Positions 34,462-46,299 of a stretch of DNA of 64,000 bases are shown one piece after another. The translations under genes and the position numbers were made by a program. The stretch is from Diphasiastrum complanatum (Eukaryota > Streptophyta > Lycopodiopsida > Lycopodiales > Lycopodiaceae). The stretch lies in NCBI GenBank assembly GCA_029204225.1, contig MU832068.1:1-64000 (forward strand). Reading direction: 5' to 3'. Position 1 is the stretch's first letter; every line of letters begins with the position of its first letter. The notes under the pieces were generated by a model. That model was not told the DNA's origin. It saw only the letters and a list, made by a program, of their open reading frames with translations, and searched no databases.

Positions 34462-37400
34462 ATGGCGCAATGCTACTCAGAAAGTAAGCATTTTCCTGCA
34501 GCTGGGAACTTAAAGTTTTATAATGGAGCCTTCGCCGATGACTCAGTATATCGTTCTAGTGGTGGAAATGAGAAGTTATTCGAGCACTTTCATGAAAGGG
34601 GAGTCAAATCAGGCCATCGCAGAACTTACACAGAATTCGGATTGCCCAGAGATATGAATGGTGAAAATAGGCCTTTCGATCATGTCCCTCAGAGGTTCAG
34701 AGAGGGTGGATTATCTAGAGAAATCGATTTTAAGATAAGCTCGACAGAGTGTGGGAGTTTTAAACAAAAAGCCAATATCAGCAATGAAAGCAAGCTTGCA
34801 GCTACAGGCACGTTACGTGATTTTGGTGATTCTGATTCCAACAAATTGGGTTGTGCTCCCAGAAGCAGTCTGAAAAGAGAAGAGATGGTTTCTGCTGAGG
34901 CAAAGCCCATGCACCGTGATCAAAGCAGTGGATATGAGACAATTATTCCGAATTCCAGAAGCTCCTTAGAAAGAAGCTCTAAAGAACAAAAAACAGACAG
35001 CGGCAGTTTTGATGCAGAGCTTCAAAACCAAAGAAGGCCGAAAGGCAATACCGCCACATCGAAAATCAAAACCATTCCCAGACCATATGGACCAACCACT
35101 GCAAAAGAAACTCTTCCAGAAGATGAACATGTCTCAGGAAGATCAACCAGGTCAGAGAATAGCAGTGGATGGGCGTCCACAGGAGGATTTGCAAATACCA
35201 ATTTCGAACGAGAACACAAATTTGAAAATACCTTCTTAGCGGAAGGAAAGTCAAAAGTGATGGAACATAGATCCTCGAGTTCACAGGGAGGAACTCAGGT
35301 TGATCCGAGTGATCTTCGACCTCCGCAAAATCTAAGAACTCGTCCAAGGACCAGAAACCTCAGCGAAGGCAACTTTAGCAATATCTTTAAAGGGGAAGAT
35401 TTAAAAAACGGCCTGAATGAAAGACGACTACATGTAGGGAGTCCCACTCGTTCTAGAGGCTGGAACGCATCGGCTGCTGGCAATGTCAGACCAATACTCC
35501 ACGCAAATAGAAGTTCAATCAGCGAAGGAGGAGCCTCTGGTGGAGGGATGTACACAGGAGAAAGCTCAAGATGGGGAACGGGGACAAAATTAAATGAGGC
35601 AGCACATAATCCTCCAGCGTTGCTGTATGACGGCTACCATGATTTAAATTCCAGATTCATATCCTCTGAAATGAGTGCTGCTGCAGTTAGAGCTGAGATT
35701 GGATTCTATGAAGGGGTATTCGGCGCAGGCCAAGCGCCATATTTGGGGAGAACTGACAATGGAAAGCAATCAATTACGTCGAATCAAATCGGGGAGGCGA
35801 GTTTAAACCATGCCAGAGTTGATGGAGCACCTTCGGTGAGTGAAAGGCTTTCTTTTGGATCAAACACGGCAGAAAGTGGAAATCGCATTAGTTCTAAAGC
35901 AGATCGTACTCACGCTGGAGAGGCCTCAGATGTTAAATTCCGTGGTCAGAACTTGAATGGTGGCCAATTTTTGGAAGGCCGTTTTGATTTAAAGGATGGC
36001 TTTGCAAACGGTAGATCCAGCGGCTCCGATCATAGGCCATCCATAAAAGGCACTCTGATTGTCGGAAACTCCAGTGGAAGATCTGATGGTAGAAGTTCCC
36101 TTGATGGAAACCTGGGAGCGGCAAGAGCAATTTTCAAGACTGAAAATACCAATTTGGAAGGTGATCAATCAACTAATGGTAGATCCTATGCACTCAATGG
36201 CTTTGTTCATCCAAAACACGAAAATCTCCCCAAGAAAAATGGAAGTGTTCAGCACAATCGAGCTAAATCTACAGACGCCGCCTATGGAAACATCTCTAAT
36301 CTGGTTACAGGGGAGAGTTTCCTTTTCAGAAAAGCTAGTTTTACCAGTAGCAAGGATGATGCAGAGGAGGTAAAAAGATTAGGAAACGAACAATACAAGA
36401 AAGGCCGTTTTGCCGAGGCCCTTGCCTTATACGAAAGAGCTATTTTCTTGGCACCAGGCCAAGCTTCATATCATAGCAACAGAGCTGCTGCTTTATCAGC
36501 CCTGGGACGGTTGGTTGATGCAGTGCAGGAATGTAAGGAAGCAATTAGGCTCGATCCTTTATATGCTCGTGCTCGCAGACGTCTTACATCGTTATTTTTG
36601 AGGCATGTATCCCGATCCATCCCTTCACTACTACTGGTTCTCCAGCAAAACCGTAATAAATCAGAGTGCAATTTTGTTGAAGTTTATGTATGCTTCTTTT
36701 TACAAAGATTGCAATTTACTTATGCGCACCGTATAAAGCGAAGTAAAATGTCGCGTACATCTATGCTGCCCTGATACAACAACAAGGAACAGGGATTAAT
36801 CCAAGAAGAAGAGTTCTAAGGAATTGACCATGACGACCTATTCCATGGACTGCACCAAAGGGTCAAATATACAAGTATAACATAAACTAAAACAACTTTT
36901 GATGGTTGGATGCAGAAAGTTGCAATCCATAGCCACTAGCCATAAGTGTATGAAGATAAAAATTGGTCTGCATAAGAATTTTCTGTAGAATAATTAATCT
37001 ATTGATAGAGAATGTGGAAGTATCCCATTTCACAGCGCGCTTTTTTCCTTAGGTTTGTATGCAGTCTGGAATGACATGTTAGCAATACTGCCACACTAAA
37101 ATGGAATGTTCTGTTCCTCATCCTCAGCTACTAACTATTATGATTTTGATGGGACAGGCTAGGGCAAATCGAAGATGCAAAAAAAACTTTCTATGCTGCA
37201 GGAGAGGAGTTGGATGCTGGTGACATGCAGCAGATTCAGAATATTGAAAAACATCATGTCAGATGTTTTGAAGCAAGGAAAGTTTCTGATTGGAAAACTG
37301 TTTTAAGAGAGAGTGATTCTGCTGTTTTGGCTGGAGCAGATTCTGCACCAAAGGTAGTATGCACATTCTTAAATCTTCTCGAAAATCTGTAACATTTTCA

Positions 37401-39289
37401 TCTCTACAGTAAATGTCTAAGCTAATCTTTACTTTATGTTTACGCAGGTCCTTGCACTCAAAGCTGAGGCATTGCTAAATTTACACAGGCCAGACGAAGC
37501 AGCACAAGTCTTATCAATAGCACAAAGATTAGAAGCAGCTTTAACCACAGGAGGAATTACACTCCCTGACAGCACTGTGTTAGTTGTTCAAGCACAATTT
37601 GATATGTCTCAAGGAAGGCAAGACTTTGACATCATTCATTCAAAATTTATATTTCTCTTATTGCATATCCTCGCATCGTGTAAAGAGGATTTCTCTATGA
37701 TGAGTGTTGATCCTTAGATTTCATGTCCTTTTTCCATTTTTCCACACACACTTGCTAGCAGAAATAATTTCCTCATTATGAACAATGACTAGCGTTTGTA
37801 TTGTGAGCCTTGCTATTAAAACATGTATATATCTGTTTCACTATTGATCACAAACAGTAGAGCCCACATCCCTCGCTCCTCTCCCCTTTTCTCTTTCTCT
37901 GCTTTGGGGCTGTATTAATTAGCAGGAGGCTCTCACCTGAAACAGATATCAACAGGCATTGGTAGCTGCAGAAAAAGCCGCCCACATTCAACCTAAAAAC
38001 ATCGAAGTTTCAAATTTCTTGAAGAAGTTGATAGCAATCCTAAAAGCACGCAAGATCGGAAACCAGCTTTTTAAAGTCGGCAAATATTTCGAAGCTTGTG
38101 CAGCATATGGAGAAGGCTTGGAGGCAGACTCAACAAATGCAGTCCTGCTCTGCAACCGAGCAGCATGTAGATTTAGCATAGGGCTATGGGAAAAGTCGAT
38201 AGAAGATTGTGATGCAGCCTTGGAGGCACAGCCTACTTACGTCAAGGCTCGCCTCAGGCGTGCACATTCATATGCTAAGGTATATATCCTCATAAGTTTT
38301 ACGGTAATAAAGCTAGGATTCAGGTTAATTGTCTTGTTGTATGGTGCATGTTCATCCGTGGCCTTTGAGCTGTTGTTTTAAGAGCTGAGCTTCGATTAAA
38401 CTGAATGGAATATTTTGTCTCTTGAAGTTGGAGAAATGGGAAGAGGCATTGAGAGATTTTGAAGCAGTAAAGAGGGAGCTACCAGGAAATGTGGAGGTCG
38501 CTCGGGCACTTTTTGATGCACAGGTAGCATTCCATAAAGCACGTGGTGAAGAAGTCTCCAAAACACAGTTTGGAGCAGAAGTAGAGAAGGTTTCTGGCAT
38601 TGATCAATTCAGCAAAGCCATTACGTCTCCAGGTTCAAAGCTCTCAGATGAGGAATTATACTGATTTGTTAGCCATTTATAATCTATTTGAGTGGAAATT
38701 CAGTTTCAGATCGTCAAAATCAGTAAAAGCAACTTTCTTGTATCCCTTGCAATCATAGAAACACTACATTATCCCCAACTGTTATAGATATGCCTGCTCA
38801 CTAGCTCTGTGTTTGTGTGCAGGATTGGCAGTGGTTCAATTTATTACAAGGTGGAGCGAGAGTTGCAAGCAATTTCTGCCCTTTGTGGATCAACTCTGCC
38901 AACGCTATCCTGCTGTGAATTTCCTCACGGTGGCTATCGACCTCATTCTTTCTTATCCAGCTAACAATCAGGGCATTCTTTAGAATTACTAATGAATAGG
39001 TGTCAATTACTGAATGTGGTTGTGGATAATTGCACAAAAGTCGTTAAAAATAGACACAAAGTAAATCTAATAGAATGTGTTGTTCACTCCATCACTTCCA
39101 ATTTCTAACAAGTTGCATTTTTGTGCAAATGTGAAGGTTGACATAGAGGAAATCCCATACCTTGCTAAGTTGGAGAATGTTGCCGATGTGCCAACATTGA
39201 AGATCTACAGGAATGGCCAGAAAGTGCAAGAGCTTAATGGACCAAGCCATCAAGACCTCGAGCACGCACTACAATTTTTTACACAATAA
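34462..39289 (+). CDS. TTL: TPR and thioredoxin-like domain scaffold protein (TTL family)
   Basis: Seven exons: 34462-36602, 37158-37353, 37448-37617, 37946-38279, 38428-38632, 38823-38929, 39137-39289. They join in phase to 1101 codons plus stop. Residues 1-630 are Ser/Gly/Asn-rich and probably disordered. A TPR pair starts near 634 (EEVKRLGNEQYKKGRFAEAL); more TPRs lie at about 860-985 (IGNQLFKVGKYFEACAAYGE). A C-terminal thioredoxin-like domain (about 1012-1100) keeps the VPT cis-proline but reads W1026-SESC, so the first redox Cys is Ser and disulfide exchange is unlikely, as in known TTLs. In Arabidopsis, TTL proteins scaffold brassinosteroid signalling and support osmotic-stress/ABA responses and cellulose synthesis. 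Those are about 580-700 aa; this N-terminus is much longer. Introns 1 and 3 use GC donors. The start is the first ATG. Confidence 0.9.
36603..37157 (+). other. TTL intron 1, predicted GC-AG intron
   Basis: The exon ends TTTTTGAG and the intron starts GCATGT; the acceptor is GGGACAG before GCTAGGG. Only this choice keeps the LFLR-LGQIEDAKKTF reading frame. No GT donor nearby gives the right phase. Confidence 0.7.
37618..37945 (+). other. TTL intron 3, predicted GC-AG intron
   Basis: The donor AAG then GCAAGA fits the GC-intron consensus. The acceptor AACAG before ATATCAACAG gives SQGR-YQQALVAAEKAA in frame, as expected for a TPR helix. Confidence 0.7.
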
Positions 39290-39984
39290 ACCATTTAATT
39301 TTGGAGAATAAGTATGGGATTTTTTATCCATGGTAAATAAGCAAAAGTTAAGCATCAAAATCAAGAATTGCGTGTTATCTAAATCTATGGTTTGTGCGTT
39401 AGCACTTATATCCAAGAATTGGAAAGGAGAGTGACAATGTGTTCTCCGTAGTTCATGTATTAAATGCTAAAATATTTTTCAAATAACATTTATACAATTT
39501 TAGTGTTTATGGACTATTTTGGAAAGTGACGATGCATACCCTTTCTTGGCATGTGTACAATATGCTTTTTGGAACAAGAAAATTAAACTAGAACATCATA
39601 TTAAAAGAACTCGTTAATCAAGATCTAGTCGACAAAGCAAGACTAAATCTTTTGAAGCCCTTTATTCATAACCCAACAAGGTGAAATAAAGCTGAAAAGT
39701 TCATATATTACTTAAAAAGCACCACAAAGCATAACCAATTTCAAGACATCCAGCAGATACCTATCACCATTCCACAACACAACTGGACGACTTAGCACAG
39801 TGGGGAAGACATAGTTGAACGTCAATTGTTATCCATGTCCAAACGAGCTATATCACTTAATAGCATAAATAGCATTAGTAATTCATAGTCCAATCATCCC
39901 ATATAGTGCAAAGTTTCTAAGAGATAGGCCAAATCCTAATATCAATGTTATCAGGGCTTGTGCCATGCTAATCAAGTATGTGGG
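39290..39984 (+). other. TTL 3' UTR and spacer
   Basis: AATAAA overlaps the stop codon region and GAGAATAAG lies at 39303. Poly(A) cleavage cannot be placed. The rest is AT-rich with no gene. Confidence 0.4.
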
Positions 39985-41290
39985 CTATTGGACCATATCA
40001 TTTAAATCAATTTTTAAAGATGTGTCTGGATAGACTATTCTAGAGTCTTGGGCCATTTGAAGGTGTGCTTGGCTTGGCACTAATGGTGACTTTATCCTCT
40101 CTGGTGTCTTCTGCCATTGACTTGCCTTGGGAGGGGGCTTTGTGTGAGGTACCGACCCTTGATGATTCTCCCACAGGCACATCCAGCTGCTCAATAGTGA
40201 ATGAGGTATCAAATTCCATAGCGGCCTAGGTTGAAGCTTGAGTGCTTGTTGGTTCAGGTGAGATCCCTTGATCTTGCACTGATGGCCCTTGATGGTTGTG
40301 GCGGCTGCTGCATGTCTTGAGGCATGGCTGGAGGACCCTGTTTTTCTATCAAAACATCCAGTTTTTTTTTCCAGCTCATCGTTTTGTTGCTCGAGTTTGC
40401 AAATCACATCGATGAAGGAGTCAATATATTTCGCTTGCTTGACCTCAAAGTCCCACAACAGCTTCTTATGCATTTGCAATTTCACAATGGCTTAATTGTA
40501 TTTGGCTATGGGGACAGGACTGGTGTCCGGCATTGGTGGCAATACAAGATAAAAATCAATTGTTTGTTGGTGCTCTACGCACTTATTCTGTCAGGCCTTA
40601 ATCACCTTTTCTTTGTTTAGCACCATAGTGGTTTGGTGCTTCGTCTGTTTCTTCTTAGCTTCTAGTTGGGCTTGCAGTTGCTTTTGTGATGCTTGTAGGG
40701 CGAGGAAGATCGCTTGATAGGACTAGATGCTGGTCTACATCACATCCATCTCCCGTTGCATTTTGGCCATGTGAGCCTTTGCTTGGTCAGCTTCTTGTTG
40801 CAGCATTTGGATTTGTTGCTCGGTTGTCTCTTTTGTCTGCTTTTCTGCTGCTGCCAACCGTTGGTGATGGAGGCGGTCAATGAGTATTCAATTGAGATCC
40901 TTCACGAGGGCATGTACATGAGAGAATGTGTTGGGCCGCAGGCACATCGCCCTTTGTCGGGAGAGATTCCCATATCCAGTGTCAGTGGATTTGGCACACT
41001 CGTTGGTGACAGGCCCGTAGTTGTCCTTGTTGCAATGGGATGTTCTTGGGCTTGTTGTGCTGGTTGTGCCCCCTTATCGTAGATGTCTAGGGGGGTGAGA
41101 CTAATGGGATACACCATGTAGGTATGTATCGGCGATCTGACTACTTATGCTAAAACAATGACCTCTGCCCCTTGATTTGTTGTTGTGTCTGTCGCAAGTT
41201 GGTCTTCTACCCCCTTGGGCCTCTTGGTCTGATGTTGTGTCCGTTGTGGCCTCTTGGTCTTCTACCCCCTTGTTATCTCCTATCACTTAA
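39985..41290 (-). pseudogene. Decayed coding sequence for a Gln-rich coiled-coil protein
   Basis: Minus-strand frames at about 40890-40620 read QQIQMLQQEADQAKAHMAKM and LQASQKQLQAQLEAKKKQ, interrupted by two TAG stops. 40485-39985 contains IDVICKLEQQNDELEKK and a Pro/Gln-rich tail. Heptad-like Leu/Gln patterns indicate coiled coils, as in transposon gag or DNA-binding accessory proteins. 41286-41101 is a possible upstream part (Asp/Thr/Gly-rich). I cannot name the family. Confidence 0.4.
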
Positions 41291-42194
41291 TCCAATTTCT
41301 TCATATATGGGAGGCAGGCGAGGAAGTGATCAACTCGTGCAGTCGGCCGTTGCTATGGGTACACATACTCTATGATGGTGGTGCATTGTTGTAGTGGAGG
41401 GATATAGTCTTGGAATCTGCAAATCTTCAAGATAGAATCTAGTAGCTTTTCACCATGCCTGTGCCTCATAGGGTTTTGGTACTGGAATCAGTTCTAGCAG
41501 TAGGGGCCTTACTTACATTAGTTTGTCACACCTGATGCATGAGGTGTGACATCATCGGGATGCACTATGAATTCCAGTCATCTTGACTGAGTCTTCTTGG
41601 TGGGCCTACTTGATTCTACTTCATGTTTGCCTTTCCCTTTAAAATCCTTCACCATTGTGGCAAGTTTAAGTGTCTAAATTTCTCAAAATAGTAAGCTCAA
41701 AAGGTAAAAAGAAGTAAAATATTTGCCGATTTTAGTAGGTGAGCTTTGAGAAATCTTGGGTGGCCCCTCCCTGTGAGTGCCTTAGAGATGCTTGGGAATG
41801 CTAGAAATTTTCTAGAAAATTTTGGCAACATCTCTTTAGTAGAAGTATGTGTTAGTTGAATTCCCCCCATATTTATACACCTCCTCTCCAAATTTGGAGA
41901 GTATACATATCAGATGCTAGACCGACTAAAATAGACATCATTAGAGAAAATATGGGCCCAAAGAGGGCCCTATAAGAAATGCCATGTAGGAGAGAGAAAA
42001 ATAACTATAAAGTAATTAAAATATCATTTTCTAACTTCTTTAGGCATCTGCCCGCACTACTTTCCATGTAAATGAATGCACCTTAGTTTAGTCACATCAA
42101 ACTTCATTGGTGTTTAACCACAGTTGAAGTTTTTCAAAATGCTGAAATATTGCCTCCCAATAGTTGGGAACACTCAAAAATTTGAATTAGGAGT
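41291..42194. other. No recognised gene
   Basis: Degenerate sequence, possibly upstream parts of the coiled-coil relic, then AT-rich sequence up to the LTR at 42195. Confidence 0.35.
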
Positions 42195-42849
42195 TGTGAA
42201 AAATACAGATCCTAAGTGGATCTAAATTCCAAGATCATTGGCTTGAATGCTTGCACTCCAAACTACATAAGCTAGGAATTGGCAACACATTCTATGCTAC
42301 CTAGAATGCAAAGAACTTGATCAAAAAGCATTTATCACAAATGGAAACTTCCATAAACATCAAGTGCGGCCCAAAATAGCATTATACAGTCCATAATACA
42401 TCAGCCTATCACTTTTGGAAAGCACCTAAGATCATACACAATAGCTTGAAGACAATACACACAACAATGCTCTCAATGGAGGAAGAAACAATGACAATGA
42501 TCTATTGATCTCAATGAAGCATACAAAAGGTTTCTCCAACCTGTTCTCCACGACTTCCCTACTATTTATGGATGAGGAAGATGACTCTCTCTCCTCTCTC
42601 TAGAAGGTACTTGACCCTAGATATTCTCTATATAGGAAAAATAGCTAAAAATGGCTTATATGACCAAAATACATCAAAATGGCCTCATTTTGAAGGGTAT
42701 GAAGTTTGACACTTCATCATACTGAAAAAATACAGTAAATAAAAACATTGTGGCCTGGTTCACACGTGTGAAACTCCAGAACCAAAACTATTTACAATTT
42801 TAGCCAATTTAGGCTTCAAACTAGCTAGGAAATGTTGACAATTTTCACA
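42195..42849 (-). mobile_element. 3' LTR (655 bp) of a minus-strand copia element
   Basis: TGTGAA at 42195 and TTCACA ending at 42849, with the polypurine tract GAAGAGGGAG (minus) adjoining at 42850. Its termini match those of the TR-GAG-like element, and the outer ~60 bp (CCTAAGTGGATCTAAAT, ATTGGCTTGAATGCTTGC) align with that LTR. Confidence 0.8.
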
Positions 42850-44359
42850 CTCCCTCTTCAACATTGGATGCTAGTTTCAACATAGTCTTTGAGCACATTC
42901 CAAGATTAGATCTATGCATTAAATATAGGTCCTTTCCCAATGGTTTGGTGAAGATATCAGCCACACACTCCTTTGAAGAGACATGTTGAAGCTCCACCTC
43001 TTTGGCAATGACTTGATCTCTCACAAAATGGTGAGCAATCTCAATGTGCTTGCTCCTTGCATGAAAAACAGGATTGCTTGCCAAGCTTTGGGCTGAAAGG
43101 TTATCACAAAGTATGATTGGAGTCTTCTCTGGTTCCAGCAAGTGAAGATCCAATAACATCCTCTTGATCCAAAGAATCTCCTTGGTGCATGTTGTTAATG
43201 CCTTGTACTCGGCTTCGGTGGAAGATAGAGAGATAGTTGGTTGCTTCTTTGATAGCCATGAGACCACTCCATCTCCAAGATAGATTGCAAAGGCACTTGT
43301 TGACTTCCTATCCATTTGATCACCTGCAAAATCTGAATCTGAAAATCCACAAAGGTTAGGTGTAGTACCTCCATACAAGATGCCAAAATCTCTAGATCCC
43401 GAGATGTATCTAAGTACTCTCTTTCCTAGCTTCCAATGAGCCTCACTAGGATCTTGCATAAATTGACTTAGTTTACCAACCACAAAGCTTAGATCAGGTC
43501 TTGTGATGGTTAACCATATAAGAGATCCTATTAGCTTTCTATAGAGAGTAATGTCCTTGAAGGATCTTTCATTACTTCTTGTAGTTAGCTTTACATTTGA
43601 TTCCATAGGAGTAGAAACAACTTTACAATCTTCCATATGAAACCTTTTTAGAATAGAGTTAACATACTTTTCTTGACATATGAATGTAGATTTAGAAGTT
43701 CTAATAATCTCTATTCCTAAGATATAATGAAGTTTACCAAGATCTTGAATTTCAAACTCTCTTTTGAGTGCCATCTTGATTTCATCTATATCTAGATTGT
43801 TACCACCACTTAAGATAATGTCATCAACATAGATCAAAAGTAAAGTGATATCATTTTCATTCAATCTAAAGTAGAGAGAATGATCATACTCACTCATAAC
43901 AAAGTTTTGAGAAAGTAAGAAGGAATTGAGCTTAGCATACCAACTCCTTGGTGCTTGCTTTAGCCCATACAAACTCTTTTGGAGATAGCACACATGATTA
44001 GGCTCATCATGTGAAACATAGCCCTCGGGTTGCTCCATGTAAATATCTTCTTCAAGATCACCATTCAAGAAGGCATTAGTAACATCCATTTGCCACATAT
44101 CCCAATCATAAAGAGTTGCAAGAGAGATTAGGATTCGAATAGTTACCATCTTTGCCACGGGTGCAAAGGTCTCATCATAGTCAATACCATATTCTTGAGC
44201 ATACCCCTTTGCCACCAACCTTGCCTTGTACTTGTTGATTGATCCATCTTGATTTGTCTTGATCTTGAAGATCCACTTACAACCAATTGCCTTCTTGTCC
44301 TTTGGAAGCTTTACCAACCTCCATGTGTTGCTTTTGATGAGTGCTTGATGCTCAATCAA
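42845..44359 (-). CDS. Copia reverse transcriptase-RNase H, intact frame, 5' truncated
   Basis: 504 codons without interruption. RT: KARLVAKGYAQ near residue 45, catalytic Asp92 in QMDVTNAFLNG, LYGLKQAPRSWY near 130, YVDD at 177-180, YILGIEI. RNase H: FSDSDFAGD, LSSTEAEYKAL, LCDNLSA, then ADIFTKPLG. All catalytic acidic motifs are present. The stop codon TGA lies in the first bases of the 3' LTR, just past the polypurine tract. Gag, protease and integrase are missing: the frame starts inside the linker (IEHQALIKSNTWRLVKLP) where copia homology ends at about 44362. The intact frame suggests the copy was cut recently. It is the best candidate here for a relative of the autonomous partner of the gag-only element. 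Confidence 0.9.
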   Translation of the reverse strand: MIEHQALIKSNTWRLVKLPKDKKAIGCKWIFKIKTNQDGSINKYKARLVAKGYAQEYGIDYDETFAPVAKMVTIRILISLATLYDWDMWQMDVTNAFLNGDLEEDIYMEQPEGYVSHDEPNHVCYLQKSLYGLKQAPRSWYAKLNSFLLSQNFVMSEYDHSLYFRLNENDITLLLIYVDDIILSGGNNLDIDEIKMALKREFEIQDLGKLHYILGIEIIRTSKSTFICQEKYVNSILKRFHMEDCKVVSTPMESNVKLTTRSNERSFKDITLYRKLIGSLIWLTITRPDLSFVVGKLSQFMQDPSEAHWKLGKRVLRYISGSRDFGILYGGTTPNLCGFSDSDFAGDQMDRKSTSAFAIYLGDGVVSWLSKKQPTISLSSTEAEYKALTTCTKEILWIKRMLLDLHLLEPEKTPIILCDNLSAQSLASNPVFHARSKHIEIAHHFVRDQVIAKEVELQHVSSKECVADIFTKPLGKDLYLMHRSNLGMCSKTMLKLASNVEEGV

Positions 44360-44416
44360 TCATCAGAAAACTGTAAAGTCTATTGTTCACACATATATCA
44401 AAACACAAATGGCCAA

Positions 44417-45332
44417 CTAGAAACTCACACATGGCGTACCTTTGATTGTTTGTAGTTGGCTCAAGGACAACAATTCATCAAGCCTGATAGAATCTATAGA
44501 GGATGATGATGATGATGCTGCCAACAGGTGGTCTGAAATCAACTCCTTGGCCAAGTTCTTTTGAATTCTCTTTGGTTTATCCATTATGTTTTGTGACGCC
44601 CTTTTCATCACAAAATCTTGTGCTCTCATAGTGTTGGCATATGAATCTCCAATTCCGAACTCTTGATTATGGAAACCCAAGTGTATGGCCATTCTAGTAT
44701 ATCTCGTGTTGTTCGGAATGCAGTAATAAGTCCTAGCTACACAATGTTTCACACAATGGGGTGGATGAGTACAGTGTTGACACTTCATGCTACAAACATC
44801 ATGTGGAACGAGTCCTATTGGACACCTTGTCATCAATCTTCCAGAAAAGTGTTTGGAATTTTTCTTCCCAAATGACATTAAACAACTACAATCGATATTG
44901 CAACACTCAAATGCACCACCACATGTGGATAAGCGAACCACCCCTGGGAATCCCTGCATTGTGGAAGTTGTATAGTGAATCCAATTGTGACAGTCAAATG
45001 CCCTTTGCATGCCCTCCATGCCTGTCATGTGAGATGGCGAAAACTCAAACATCCGATCTTCTTTTTTATTCTCTGGGCATTTTGTTCACTGCTTTAGGAC
45101 CTCCACAAAGCTCGACCATTTTTTGCAGCTCGCTTGACACAGGCAAATTTTGGAATAGCTGCAAAATTGATAGTGCAGGCTGGCCGACTGGATTTTCACC
45201 CACATTCATCTTTGTGATGTGAGTAGGACTTTCATCCTCACTAGAGGTGGTCAAGCTTAAATCGACTTGTTGATCCATGCTTGTTGATGGATTGATTCTT
45301 GTAGATGGAACAACATGAAATGGATATCTCAA
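44417..45332 (-). pseudogene. Cys/His-rich transposase-like fragment
   Basis: Two minus-strand frames (45332-45066 and 45052-44417) are separated by one apparent frameshift. The second holds regularly spaced Cys (CCNIDCSC, CPIGLVPHDVCSMKCQHC) and then YYCIPNNTRYTRMAIHLGFH, DSYANTMRAQDFV, and a helical, Ser-rich end. The Cys-rich region followed by a TR-x-x-IHLG-x-H motif recalls the N-terminal part of plant transposon proteins of the type seen at 24.4-24.9 kb. A frameshift and no catalytic core make it a pseudogene. The family assignment is tentative. Confidence 0.35.
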
Positions 45333-45892
45333 TATATATTTTGGAGAACCATGATTTCAACGGTGTGTAAATCACATTCCATCGTCTATCAACCAATAAA
45401 GCTCCATCTATTGTAGAGGAAGGAAATTTCCATGCCAGTACCAGTCATCATTGCTCCTCCAGACGACTATTGAAATTCGGCTACATTATTATGGGAATGG
45501 GCTTTCTTGCCAATTATGACAGCCACTTTCAACTGTCACAAACTAGCTTCCAATAGAGCTATACAATCCCATCGAGAATTAGACCCTATTAAAAAAGTAC
45601 CAAAATTCAAAATTATTTTACAACCCATTGACACACCCATGATATGAATAACTTGCTGCTCCCTTTCTTAAGTTAACGATTTAGTCCAATTCTTGGATCA
45701 GTTATAGCGATTTATGGGAGAACGAAACTAAGAATATATATATTGGATTTCTTGAGCCCAACGCACCGACCATTAATGACCCCATTTAAGAACATGAGTT
45801 GGACTGTACAGTTATGCTTCCTACGCCCAGCTCTCAATATCCCAACTCTCAAAATGAGTCCTAATACCTAGTATCTCGGGAGAAAGAAAAAC
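45333..45892. other. No recognised gene
   Basis: Mixed sequence without frames or repeats that I can name. Confidence 0.35.
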
Positions 45893-46246
45893 ATGGTATA
45901 TCATGCTAGTCCTAACTGTCCTGACAAAGTTCACAAGTTTGGTGATGTTGAAAGAGATAGTGATGATCTATCAAGGATGCTCATAGAACTTGCACAACCA
46001 CCACAAAGTGAACCCATGGTCGATGATGAAGGACATGGCATACCTCTCATTAATGAAGATAGATGGAGGAGAGATAAATCCTTTGGTACTGGCATAGAGG
46101 AAGTGGCTGGAGAGAAGCGCAAAGAGAAGGATGTTTCTTGGGATACATGCTCCCTTTGGAGTGGTTCACCACAACGGAAGCTACCCAAATGTTACACCAG
46201 ATTGATGGAAAGTGCAAAACAAGAGGTAGCGAAATCTAGTAAGTAG
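45893..46246 (+). pseudogene. Unrecognised 117-codon frame
   Basis: Acidic and polar (DVERDSDDLSRMLIELAQPP, VDDEGHGIPLINEDRW), with no known domain. It directly precedes copia RT sequence but does not look like the copia linker. It may be captured plant sequence such as a transposase fragment. Low confidence that it is a gene. Confidence 0.3.
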
Positions 46247-46299
46247 GGATAGTTGTGATGTTCCATGTATGAAAGAAAAGAACTTGAAAAGTATCGGGT

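Noticed and set aside
34689-36671. Minus-strand and alternative-frame ORFs inside the TTL first exon
   Set aside because: Shadows of the 2.1-kb coding exon.
37354-37447. TTL intron 2 as a possible retained coding segment
   Set aside because: It has a normal GT-AG structure and an in-frame stop; exon joining is in phase without it.
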